Positions 19,880 through 27,666 of a stretch of 34,697 nucleotides of DNA are shown piece after piece. Under the pieces are notes generated by a model. It was not told the DNA's origin. It saw only the letters and a program-made list of their open reading frames with translations, and searched no databases. The stretch is from a virus, in IMG/VR virus record IMGVR_UViG_3300011113_000338, positions 1 through 34,697 of that record. One strand, 5' to 3'. The number at the start of each line of letters is the position of its first letter. The first letter of the stretch is position 1. Position numbers and translations under genes: made by a program.

Positions 19880-20836
19880 ATGGCAAATTTAGAGGAAGCA
19901 ATTGTAGCGACCTTGTTTGACCAGTCGGACCAGATTGCTGATGAAGTTCTTCATCACAATCCACTTTTGGCTTCGCTGGATGATCAAGGTCTTATTCGTA
20001 AGTTCTCCGGTGGATATGAGCTTCGCAAGCCGATTATGTACAATGATACGGCTGTTGGAGGTTTCTACTCCGGATATGATTCGTTTGACCTTTCGGCAAT
20101 CGATGATGCAACAGCATTCCGTTTCGCTATCAAGCAGGTTTATGAGCCTGTAGCAATATCGGGACGTGAGCGCCGTGGCAACACTGGTGAGGCTCAGCTT
20201 ATTGACCTCGCCGAGATGAAGATGAAGGCAGCTATCAGCCGTCTTAAGAACACAGTGTCAACCTCGCTTCGTGGCGATGGAACTGGCTCGAGTGGTCTTG
20301 AGTTCGACGGTATTAAGAAGGCTGTGTCCACTTCGCCTGGTTCTGGAACATACGGAACTATCGACCGTGGAACAAACCTTTGGGCAAGAAACCTTGCCAT
20401 CAACGTAACTCTTTCCGCTTCAAACGTTCAGGAGCAGATTACGGACGCTCTCAGCCAGGTAACTCGTGGCGATGAGCAGCCTGATCTTGGTCTTATGGAC
20501 CGTACTGCGTGGAAGTATCTTCATAGCTCTCTCACGGCTATTCAGCGTATTCAGCTTCCTACCAAGAAAGCTGTAGCTGGTTTCCGTGTTCTTAGCTACG
20601 ACGGATGCGACTTCGTATTCGACGGCGGATTCGGTTCAGCAGTGCTTGAGACAAACTCATGCCGACTTCTCAATACTAAGTATTGGTCGTTTGACATGGT
20701 TCGTGGCGCAGACTTCAAACCGCTTGCTCCAGAGATGGCGCGACCGGTTGACCAGGATGCTTTCTTCACGGTTATTATCGTGGAAGGTAACCTGTGCTGC
20801 TCTGCTCCTGCACTTCAGGCTGTAATTTACGCTTAA
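19880..20836 (+). CDS. Major capsid protein
   Basis: A 318-aa capsid protein of the HK97-fold type, beginning MANLEEAIVATLFDQSDQIADE. Visible features are GFYSGYDSFDLSAIDDATAFRFAIKQVYEPVAI (E-loop region), IDLAEMKMKAAISRLKN (spine helix), LMDRTAWKYLHSSLTAIQRIQ, and DGCDFVFDGGFG near the P-domain loop. Position right after the scaffold supports the call. The codons look more uniform than in neighbours (many CTT, CGT, GAG, AAG), as for a highly expressed gene. Confidence 0.92.
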   Translation: MANLEEAIVATLFDQSDQIADEVLHHNPLLASLDDQGLIRKFSGGYELRKPIMYNDTAVGGFYSGYDSFDLSAIDDATAFRFAIKQVYEPVAISGRERRGNTGEAQLIDLAEMKMKAAISRLKNTVSTSLRGDGTGSSGLEFDGIKKAVSTSPGSGTYGTIDRGTNLWARNLAINVTLSASNVQEQITDALSQVTRGDEQPDLGLMDRTAWKYLHSSLTAIQRIQLPTKKAVAGFRVLSYDGCDFVFDGGFGSAVLETNSCRLLNTKYWSFDMVRGADFKPLAPEMARPVDQDAFFTVIIVEGNLCCSAPALQAVIYA

Positions 20837-20854
20837 TAGTGGAGGAAACAGAAT

Positions 20855-21340
20855 ATGTCACAAGTAGGATCATTTGGAATCAATGGTAAGAAAGTTTGGG
20901 ACGGAACTACAATCCCTCTTCCGGCGCATCTTGGAGCCGTAGGCTCTACGCCAGAAGGAGATTATATGTTTGTTCAGGCAGATGGTGCTGTCGCTCAGTA
21001 TGCTTTTGTCAAAATCAGTGATGATGGACAAGCTGCCGAGCTTACTACCACTAACGCTGGCTCAAACAACCTTCAGGTTGGCGTAGCGCAAATTGGCGCA
21101 GCTGACAATGAATACCTGTGGGTGTGGGTCGGTGGAGTAGGTGGAGGTGGAGTTGGTTCAGGAGTTAGAGGAAAGTGTGCTGCATCGTATGCTGCAGATG
21201 CTAACCTCAATACTACTGCAACTGCTGGCGTAGCTGATGATGCTTCGACAACTAAAATTCAGAACGTAGTAGGTCTTACTACGCTTACTGGAGCTGGAAC
21301 TGTCGAGCTTAAGTCAACTGGACACCTCAGAGTGAACTAA
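20855..21340 (+). CDS. Capsid-associated (decoration-like) protein
   Basis: A 161-aa beta-rich protein, 18 bp after the capsid gene and before a strong terminator, with a GGAGG site. The sequence is Gly/Ala/Thr-rich (AELTTTNAGSNNLQVGVAQIG, VWVGGVGGGGVGSGVRG, TALTTLTGAG). Position and composition suggest a head decoration or capsid-stabilising protein. No family is recognised. Confidence 0.65.
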   Translation: MSQVGSFGINGKKVWDGTTIPLPAHLGAVGSTPEGDYMFVQADGAVAQYAFVKISDDGQAAELTTTNAGSNNLQVGVAQIGAADNEYLWVWVGGVGGGGVGSGVRGKCAASYAADANLNTTATAGVADDASTTKIQNVVGLTTLTGAGTVELKSTGHLRVN

Positions 21341-21347
21341 CCTAATC

Positions 21348-21371
21348 GGGGGGCGTAACAGCCCCCCATTT
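21348..21371 (+). terminator. Strong C/G-hexamer terminator
   Basis: GGGGGGC (21348-21354) pairs with GCCCCCC (21361-21367) around GTAACA, then ATTTT. It ends the capsid-module transcript or reduces expression into the following genes. Confidence 0.85.
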
Positions 21372-21382
21372 TGCGAGGATTT

Positions 21383-21703
21383 ATGCCAAGCGTAACAAAT
21401 TTGATTGGTCTTGGTATGCCACCTGAGCAGGCATCAGAGGTGTCTAACGGTACATTTACCACCGTTACTAGCACCAATGCTGTCGTAGCTACCGCAGGTG
21501 GTGTGCGCACTAAAATGGCTATCAATAACGTAAACGATACCACACCAACAGCAGCAGAGCTTACCACTTCGTTTGGTGCTCCAGCGTCAGTTGGTACTGG
21601 TTTTGTAGGTATTGTTAAAGATAACGATGCTGATACTAACTGCTTTATAGTTGTATCAAATGGAGTGTCTTACTTTTACCATAAGTTTACTAAAGCCGTT
21701 TAG
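21383..21703 (+). CDS. Small virion protein after the capsid module
   Basis: A 106-aa protein. ATG 21383 is preferred over the TTG at 21371; GAGGATTT precedes it. It is beta-rich and Thr/Val-rich (NLIGLGMPPEQASEVSNGT, VVATAGGVRTKMAINNVND, FVGIVKDNDADTNC). Similar proteins follow capsid genes in many podoviruses and are taken as minor structural proteins, the exact role unknown. Confidence 0.6.
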   Translation: MPSVTNLIGLGMPPEQASEVSNGTFTTVTSTNAVVATAGGVRTKMAINNVNDTTPTAAELTTSFGAPASVGTGFVGIVKDNDADTNCFIVVSNGVSYFYHKFTKAV

Positions 21704-21709
21704 TTAAAC

Positions 21710-21733
21710 GGGGGGAGCAATCCCCCCAATTTT
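21710..21733 (+). terminator. Second C/G-hexamer terminator
   Basis: GGGGGGA (21710-21716) pairs with TCCCCCC (21721-21727) with a GCAA loop, followed by AATTTTA. Almost the same stem as the one at 21348. Confidence 0.8.
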
Positions 21734-21744
21734 ATAGGTGATTT

Positions 21745-21999
21745 ATGCCAGATTTTACTCCTTCCAATCCTGGTGCTTTATTCTCAGCTTTTAAACTTAC
21801 AGCAGTTACTCCTAGTGATAGTACGGTGCTTACTGGAGTCAGGGCACTCTGGATAGGTGGCGCAGGTACTGTAAGTGTAATAGCTACTGATGATACCTCT
21901 GCGGTATCTCTTACTGTGCCAGCAGGAACTCTACTGCCTATCTTCGCTAAGAAGGTAATGGCAGCAACTACAGCGACTGGAATTGTAGCGTTTTACTAA
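21745..21999 (+). CDS. Head spike base-like protein (RCAP_Rcc01079-like)
   Basis: An 84-aa protein whose pattern FKLTAVTPSDSTVLTGVRALWIGGAGTVSVIA then SLTVPAGTLLPIFAKKV resembles the capsid spike base of the Rhodobacter gene transfer agent and of other phages. Such proteins sit on head vertices and hold spike fibres that bind the host capsule. The next gene could be the spike. A GGTGAT site precedes ATG, and the TAA overlaps the next ATG. Confidence 0.7.
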   Translation: MPDFTPSNPGALFSAFKLTAVTPSDSTVLTGVRALWIGGAGTVSVIATDDTSAVSLTVPAGTLLPIFAKKVMAATTATGIVAFY

Positions 22000-22568
22000 T
22001 GTTTATCGGACTTTCACCTGCATGTGTCAGTAACGTTCAAGAAGGCGGCGAAACTGCCAACTCTAATGTTATTGGCACAACAGTAAACGGTAATTATCCA
22101 GCAAACATACAGGCTGGTGACGTAATTATAACAGCGCTTTCTAGCCTTACTTTTGTTGCTGCTTCAATAGATTTCGTACAAGTGACAAGTGGCGTATCAG
22201 GTGGTGTTAATTACGGTGTGTATCGCCGAGTAGCTGATGGCACTGAATCAGGTAGCACTGGTTGTACAGGAGATTCTCAAAGCACTTTAGTATTGAGGAA
22301 TGTCAATGTGGCAAATCTGGTTGTTTCTGTCAGTGATTCTGCGTGGGACAGCCTTGCAGGTTTAACCAATGGAAGCACGATAGTTGCTATGGGCTATAGC
22401 AGTAATAATGCTGGTGCCACTATACCATCTGGTTTTACTGTTTACGATCCTGGTACAAGTTCAATTCTTGCAGTTAAGAATGAGCCAAACTCTGGAACGA
22501 CGTTTACGTTTACAGGTTTTGCCATTAGCGGTCTATTCACAATGTGCTACTCTATAGGTATTGCTTAG
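21999..22568 (+). CDS. Beta-rich virion protein, possible head spike
   Basis: A 189-aa Ser/Gly/Thr-rich protein coupled to the spike-base gene by TAATG. Strand-rich patterns (NGNYPANIQAGDVIITALSSLTF, STLVLRNVNVANLVVSVSDSAWD, PSGFTVYDPGTSS) suggest a carbohydrate-binding or jelly-roll-type domain. With the preceding gene it may make a head spike. This is inference from neighbourhood. Confidence 0.5.
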   Translation: MFIGLSPACVSNVQEGGETANSNVIGTTVNGNYPANIQAGDVIITALSSLTFVAASIDFVQVTSGVSGGVNYGVYRRVADGTESGSTGCTGDSQSTLVLRNVNVANLVVSVSDSAWDSLAGLTNGSTIVAMGYSSNNAGATIPSGFTVYDPGTSSILAVKNEPNSGTTFTFTGFAISGLFTMCYSIGIA

Positions 22569-22585
22569 CGGAATAATCCGCTTTT
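22567..22585 (+). terminator. Terminator after the head-spike genes
   Basis: AGCGGA (22567-22572), loop ATAA, TCCGCT (22577-22582) and TTT. It is weaker than the two C/G-hexamer stems. It begins at the stop of the 21999-22568 gene, so the third terminator separates head from connector genes. Confidence 0.65.
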
Positions 22586-22597
22586 ATAAGGAGAAGT

Positions 22598-23284
22598 ATG
22601 GCACAAATTGATTGGCAGTCCATAATGTCGGGCAATTCCCAACCGAAAAAGCGCTATTCTGGTGCTAATATCAAGTTTTTCTATTCTTATAATGAGAATA
22701 GAGAGAAGTCATTAAAGGCAGGTCGTCCTGTCTATGACGAGATTCCATCCATTAGTATTCAGTGGCCTGGAATGGATGAGACTGTTCGACGCATCGAGCA
22801 GAGGGACATTGAAGAGTATCCTGAGCTTTACGCTCGCTTTAAGGCTGGCAGCGAGCCTGTCCTCGAGGGAACTCCTCTGGCTGAATGGCCAATGATGTCT
22901 GGCTCTGCCATGAGAGAGCTTCAGTACTTTGGCTTTAAGACTGTAGAGCAGTTGGCTGCGGCTACTGATGAAACAAAGAGAAAGCTTGGTCCATTGTCTA
23001 AGCTTTGCAAGCTAGCTAAGGAATGGCTTGATGCTGCCAACTCTGACCAAAACGCTGTAGTCACTCTCAAGCAGCAGCTTGAGGCTGAGACTAAAAAGCG
23101 TATTCAGTTGGAAGAGAAGTTGGACCTATACTTGCAGAGGATTGAGGCTGTTGAAGGCACCGATCTTCGCGATGCTCGCAGGTCAATTCGGCAGGAGCCA
23201 ATAGAGGAGACTGCAGACTTTGATGTTGATTACGGCGCTGAAGTTGAAGAGCCTAAACGTAGAGGACGACCTAGAAAAGTATGA
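22598..23284 (+). CDS. Head-completion-type protein with C-terminal AT-hook
   Basis: A 228-aa protein. It has an N-terminal region with FFYSYNENREKSLKAGRPVYDEIPSISIQWPG, then ELQYFGFKTVEQLAAATDETKRKLG (helix-hairpin-helix-like), a coiled-coil helix (VVTLKQQLEAETKKRIQLEEKLDLYLQ) and a basic KRRGRPRKV tail. RGRP is the AT-hook core. The family is common in podovirus head-to-tail modules. DNA binding in the head is a reasonable inference. Confidence 0.65.
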   Translation: MAQIDWQSIMSGNSQPKKRYSGANIKFFYSYNENREKSLKAGRPVYDEIPSISIQWPGMDETVRRIEQRDIEEYPELYARFKAGSEPVLEGTPLAEWPMMSGSAMRELQYFGFKTVEQLAAATDETKRKLGPLSKLCKLAKEWLDAANSDQNAVVTLKQQLEAETKKRIQLEEKLDLYLQRIEAVEGTDLRDARRSIRQEPIEETADFDVDYGAEVEEPKRRGRPRKV

Positions 23285-24144
23285 GTTTAGCCACGGTTAT
23301 ACAGAATGTTGCTAATGAGGCTGGCTACACTGTTGAGTCAAATATACTGACGTCGACAGAGACTACGACCAAGCAGTTACTAGCAATAACCAACCGTATG
23401 AACCGTGAGATTTTTGAGGCTTATCCGTGGCCAAAGTGTTACGCCTCTGGCGCAATTACTCTGGTCAACGGACAAGCCACTTATCAGCTTCCTGCTGCAT
23501 TTTCCTATTATCACTACGAGACGTTTTGGAATAGCTCAACTCGCTGGAGAGTGCTGGGGCCGATGACGGCGCAGGAATATGCAGAGATTAGAGGTTTTGG
23601 CCTTAATACTACGGTATATCAAAGATTTCAGATTAGAGGCGTTAGCAATTCTCAACTCCTCATCAGTCCGACTCCTGGCCCTTCTTACAGTGGCGATATT
23701 ATTATTTTTGAATATATTGCTGACCGCTCTGTACGACCTAAACAGTGGACAACAAGCACATCATTTGCAGCAGGAGCATACTGCTTCAATAACGGAAATT
23801 ACTACAAAACTACAGCAGGTGGCACGACGGGCGCGACGGCTCCAACGCATACTACAGGCTCGGCGTCGGACGGCGGAGTAACATGGGATTACTATGATGG
23901 TATATACGATCAATTTCTTGCTGATACTGATGTTAGTTTGTTTAATGAAAAACTATTAGAGCAGGCAGTATTAGAGCGATTTGCTGAGATTCACGGCTTA
24001 GACAGCATTAAGCCACGATTTGAAGTGCAGCTAAATGAAGAGTTCAGTAGGGATCAGAACGGCAAGATTATTTTTGCTGGCGGTCAGACGCGAGGCAACT
24101 TGTTTGCTCGTAACGGTGTAGCAGTATTTGGGACTTGGATATAG
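23281..24144 (+). CDS. Head-to-tail connector protein (P22 gp4-like)
   Basis: A 287-aa protein resembling the tail accessory factors of P22-like phages. N-terminal helix: VIQNVANEAGYTVESNI, then TKQLLAITNRMNREIFEAYPW (the typical 'LL...N...EI...YPW' start). It has FWNSSTRWRVLGPMTAQEYAE, PTPGPSYSGDIIIFEYIADRSV in the middle, and LEQAVLERFAEIHGLDSI at the end. It plugs or extends the portal. The start is ATGA-coupled to the previous gene. Confidence 0.75.
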   Translation: MSLATVIQNVANEAGYTVESNILTSTETTTKQLLAITNRMNREIFEAYPWPKCYASGAITLVNGQATYQLPAAFSYYHYETFWNSSTRWRVLGPMTAQEYAEIRGFGLNTTVYQRFQIRGVSNSQLLISPTPGPSYSGDIIIFEYIADRSVRPKQWTTSTSFAAGAYCFNNGNYYKTTAGGTTGATAPTHTTGSASDGGVTWDYYDGIYDQFLADTDVSLFNEKLLEQAVLERFAEIHGLDSIKPRFEVQLNEEFSRDQNGKIIFAGGQTRGNLFARNGVAVFGTWI

Positions 24145-24146
24145 TT

Positions 24147-25340
24147 ATGGAATTTGAGCCTGGAGTACCACCATTAGCGCAACAGAGTAGAGGTAATTAC
24201 TACGTATATCTTACAAGCCAAGGTATCCCGCATAGACAAGCGTATGACATGGCAATACAGCGATTTGGTCCTCCTAAATCACCAAAGGAGCTTGCAGACG
24301 ACAAAGCTAAAGCGGAGCAGATTGGAGGTTTAGCGCAGGCAGCCGGTGTTATCGGCGGTGCTTATGGTGCTAGTAAAATAGCTGGTTTGTTTGGTAGTGG
24401 CGCTGCTGCTAGTGGAGCCGGTGCCGCAACAGGCGCAGCTGGAGCCGCTGGTGCTGCTGGCACTGCCGGAGCAGCAGGAACAGCTGGAGCCGCCGGAACA
24501 GCAGGAGCCGCCGGAACAGCAGGCGCTGGTGCTGCTGGAACAGCAGGAACAACTGCTGGAGCTTCTACACTTGGTTCTATAGGTTCTGTTGCATTGCCAG
24601 TGGCAGCTGCAATTGCAGCCATAAGCAATGCTTGGGAAACAGGCATGAAAGATATTGTGCGTGGTCGTGGCGATAGAGCCGATTGGACTAACCAAGCATT
24701 TAATGTTTTTACTGGAGGCGCTCCAAATATAGCTTTGCGGCTAATGGGCAAGCGTTCTATCGGCGCAATGATGAAGTCTGGCAAGTCGGAAGCTCAAGCA
24801 CTTCGAGATGATTTTAGAGGTAAGTTAAAAGAGTCAGGTGTAGCAGATGACAATTACCATGTGACGTTAGCCGACGGAACAAAGTTTAATATTGGTTTAG
24901 ATGGTAAAACCAAATACACCAATGCCGATGGTAAAACTAAGCGCAACGCTTGGGACGTAGACTTTAGCAATCCATTAGCTAAATACGCTTCTGACAAAAT
25001 TGATCCAATGATTCGCAGCATATACGGAGAAGATGCTGTGAAGGCTGGAATTAAGCCAGAACAATATACTGGTATGCTTGTTAATGCTGTTACTAGCAAC
25101 GCTAAAAGCAACGAAGATATTGAGCGAAACATACAAACAGTTTTAGGCAAGTCAGACTTTGCTAAGCAAGCTGGCGTTGGCGTTACGCCTCCACCTCCTG
25201 CAAAAGCTCCAAAAGGGCAAGTTGTTCGTGTGTCCCCTGGCATGTATGTAAATGACAAGGGCCATGTAGGACCAGCAAAAACAGTTCGTGAAGCGTTAAA
25301 AGCAAATTACGATTCAACAAAAAGAAGAGGGAGAAAGTAA
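24147..25340 (+). CDS. Internal virion protein with Ala-Gly repeat
   Basis: A 397-aa protein starting at ATG 24147 just after the preceding TAG. The first ~80 residues are mixed. Residues ~88-135 are an Ala/Gly/Thr collagen-like repeat. The next ~20 residues are hydrophobic (SIGSVALPVAAAIAAI), then a mixed C-terminal half (GMLVNAVTSNAKSNEDIERN). The ending RVSPGMYV resembles the next gene. Membrane-active and flexible segments suit an ejected protein. Gene order supports this, but the family is not recognised. Confidence 0.55.
   Translation: MEFEPGVPPLAQQSRGNYYVYLTSQGIPHRQAYDMAIQRFGPPKSPKELADDKAKAEQIGGLAQAAGVIGGAYGASKIAGLFGSGAAASGAGAATGAAGAAGAAGTAGAAGTAGAAGTAGAAGTAGAGAAGTAGTTAGASTLGSIGSVALPVAAAIAAISNAWETGMKDIVRGRGDRADWTNQAFNVFTGGAPNIALRLMGKRSIGAMMKSGKSEAQALRDDFRGKLKESGVADDNYHVTLADGTKFNIGLDGKTKYTNADGKTKRNAWDVDFSNPLAKYASDKIDPMIRSIYGEDAVKAGIKPEQYTGMLVNAVTSNAKSNEDIERNIQTVLGKSDFAKQAGVGVTPPPPAKAPKGQVVRVSPGMYVNDKGHVGPAKTVREALKANYDSTKRRGRK
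24440..24560 (+). repeat. Tandem Ala-Gly-Thr coding repeat
   Basis: Repeated 18-bp units (GGAACAGCAGGAGCCGCC and close variants) encode GTAGAA-type hexapeptides in the internal virion protein. The repeat region could expand or contract by replication slippage. Confidence 0.8.
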
Positions 25341-26128
25341 TGGCACGTCGTGGAGCAATGGCAAAGAATCCTCCGCTAAGAGGCAAAGCAAGAAGAGATT
25401 TTAGACAGACACAGCGTGAGGCTATAGCATCTGGTGGATCAGCACCAACACAGGACCAGTTTAGGCCACAACCGCAATTGCAGTCACAGCCGCAGTCGCA
25501 GCCACAGCAACAGTCGTACGACCAAGCTCGACAAGCAGCACTTGGCGCTGCACAGCAAGCAATGCAGCAACAGCCTGCACCAGACCAAGGTGGTCAAATG
25601 CCTCCAGATAAGATGTACAGATTTCCAAAGCCTGCTGGTGGGCAAGGCGCTGCACTAGGCGCAGCAATGGGGAACCTTGCTGGCTCAAGGCAGGAAGGCT
25701 CGCCACTGGCCCAGCAGTATATGCAGCAACAGCCAAAGCGTCCACCTGTATTTAACGCTTTCCCTGGCAACAATCCTGCTAACTTAAATCAAGGCAACTT
25801 GAGCAATTCTGGCGATGTGATGTATCCAGGTGGTTCGGCGACGTTCGATGAAACTGGTGGTAATCGAGGATTTAGTTTCGATCAGCTTGGAGCTTTAATA
25901 CAAAAAGGCCAAGTGCAAAACGGTTTAGGTAATTCCATTCAAATGCCTCAACCGTCAGCAAATAACGGCGGCAAGTACCGTTTAAGTCCTGGTGTTTATG
26001 GAACCAGAGAGCAAGCTATGGGACAATGGGCTAGACAGCCAGCGGTTCAAGGGGCGGTAAATGCACCAGGTAGTTTGTCGCAATTTGATTTAAGTCAAAT
26101 AGTGCCGTACGGACAACGTAGAAGGTAA
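25340..26128 (+). CDS. Gln/Pro-rich internal virion protein
   Basis: A 262-aa protein, low complexity and Gln/Pro/Gly-rich (PQPQLQSQPQSQ, QQPAPDQGGQMPPDKMYRF). The N-terminus ARRGAMAKNPPLRGKARRD matches that of the 27667 gene. YRLSPGVYGTREQAMG near the end resembles the end of the preceding gene. It is probably an internal or flexible virion component, function unknown. TAATG overlap with the preceding gene. Confidence 0.55.
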   Translation: MARRGAMAKNPPLRGKARRDFRQTQREAIASGGSAPTQDQFRPQPQLQSQPQSQPQQQSYDQARQAALGAAQQAMQQQPAPDQGGQMPPDKMYRFPKPAGGQGAALGAAMGNLAGSRQEGSPLAQQYMQQQPKRPPVFNAFPGNNPANLNQGNLSNSGDVMYPGGSATFDETGGNRGFSFDQLGALIQKGQVQNGLGNSIQMPQPSANNGGKYRLSPGVYGTREQAMGQWARQPAVQGAVNAPGSLSQFDLSQIVPYGQRRR

Positions 26129-26131
26129 TGA

Positions 26132-27664
26132 ATGGCTTTTCAAGGTTTCACAATGTCACCGCCGTATGCGGGATTGGACCTAGTGAGTCCAATAGACAAT
26201 ATGGAGCCTCAGTACGCCTTGGAACTTGTAAATGTGTTTCCTGGCGGTGGGGCTCCTACTGTTAGACTTGGCTATGAGCAGTTTGCTGATGTTGGTGTTA
26301 GTACGCCAATAAAGCTTGTGGCACCACTATACCTTAAAGATGGCTCTCAGCAGCTTATAGCCTGCACAGGAAGCAAAATTTATAGCGTATCCACTACTGG
26401 TGCGGTTACAGACAAAACAGGCACTACAACGCCTACAAACGGCGATTGGCAGTGGGTCACATACGCCAACAATATGTACCTGTGTAACGGTCAGGATAAT
26501 GCACAGGTTTATACAGGAGCCGGTAACTTTACTGACGTTACATTTACAGGCGTTACTAAGAACTTGCTTGTTAATGTTACTGCCTACAAGGAGCGGTTGT
26601 ATTTTGTAGAAAAGGACAGTGCAAAGGTATGGTATGGCGGCTTACAAGTTACTGGTACAGGCGGCACTCCTGCTCTTACTTCTTTTGATTTTCAGTACGT
26701 CTTTAATCGGGGCGGTTACCTTGTTGGCATTGGCAGTTATAGCAATAGCGCCAATGTAGCAGCACAAGATTACTTCTGGGCATGTAGCTCACAAGGCGAG
26801 ATTGTATTCTACAGTGGAACGTACGCTGGCGATGCTACTACTTGGGGACTCGTAGCTAGGTATTACATTGGCAAACCACTTGGTTATAGAGCGTTTGTTC
26901 GTGTTAATCAGGATGTTTGGATAATTACCGAGCAGGGAATTGTGCCAATTTCAGCACTGTTTCAGTCTGATCCTGAAGCGGCGTTACAGGCTGTAAGTTA
27001 CCGCATCAATCCAATTATTTCTGAGGCTGCTACACAGTTTCCGTTTGACCATCAATGGAGCGGATTCTTTTGGGGGGCTGGAAGAAGAGTTTATATTAGC
27101 TATCCGACTGCTGGTAACTCATGTAAGTTTTTGGTGTATTCGATTGATACCAAAGGCTGGACGCAGTTTCAGCTATACACAGACGAACATGCTTTAGCCT
27201 CTACTACGTTTAACGGCTATCCCTATTACGCCTCTTCGACTGGTGTAATTTGGAAAGGAGAGACTGGCCAAGCGGATGCCAAGACAGCGACGGATAGCCA
27301 AGCGATAACCTATGCAGGGCGCAGCGCATTTAGCTTTTATGGCAGCCGGTCCAACTACAAAGCTTTTAAGGATATACGCCCTATAATTAAGACTAAGCGT
27401 GGCATAACGCTATCCCTTGGCTTGGATGTGGATTTTAAGCGTAGTCCTACAGTAACTACAGTAACAAGTCCGGTAGGTGTTTATACGCCTTGGGGGAGTC
27501 CTTGGGGCAGTCCTTGGTCAGCCGATATAGAGTACATTTTTGACCGGTACGCAGTAAAAGGACAGGGACATTGTGCAGCTATTCGTTTTGGCGGTTCCGT
27601 AAAAAACTCAACTATGCAAATACTAGGATTTGAAATCCGGTACGATATGGGCGGACAGGTGTAA
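26132..27664 (+). CDS. Tail hub/DNA-stabilisation protein (P22 gp10-like)
   Basis: A 510-aa beta-rich protein with the start GFTMSPPYAGLDLVSPIDNM, then YALELVNVFPGGGAPTVRLGYEQF and repeated 'CTGSKIYSVSTTGAV', 'NNMYLCNGQDNAQVYTGAG' blade-like units, as in gp10-like packaged-DNA stabilisers that close the portal and hold the spike. C-terminal segments include PWGSPWSADIEYIFDRY and CAAIRFGGSVKNSTMQILGFEIRY. It follows a gp4-like gene, with two internal-protein genes between. Confidence 0.75.
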   Translation: MAFQGFTMSPPYAGLDLVSPIDNMEPQYALELVNVFPGGGAPTVRLGYEQFADVGVSTPIKLVAPLYLKDGSQQLIACTGSKIYSVSTTGAVTDKTGTTTPTNGDWQWVTYANNMYLCNGQDNAQVYTGAGNFTDVTFTGVTKNLLVNVTAYKERLYFVEKDSAKVWYGGLQVTGTGGTPALTSFDFQYVFNRGGYLVGIGSYSNSANVAAQDYFWACSSQGEIVFYSGTYAGDATTWGLVARYYIGKPLGYRAFVRVNQDVWIITEQGIVPISALFQSDPEAALQAVSYRINPIISEAATQFPFDHQWSGFFWGAGRRVYISYPTAGNSCKFLVYSIDTKGWTQFQLYTDEHALASTTFNGYPYYASSTGVIWKGETGQADAKTATDSQAITYAGRSAFSFYGSRSNYKAFKDIRPIIKTKRGITLSLGLDVDFKRSPTVTTVTSPVGVYTPWGSPWGSPWSADIEYIFDRYAVKGQGHCAAIRFGGSVKNSTMQILGFEIRYDMGGQV

Positions 27665-27666
27665 TT

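Noticed and set aside
24330-24784. Antisense Ala/Pro- and Cys/Ser-rich frames
   Set aside because: Shadows of the Ala-Gly repeat on the coding strand.
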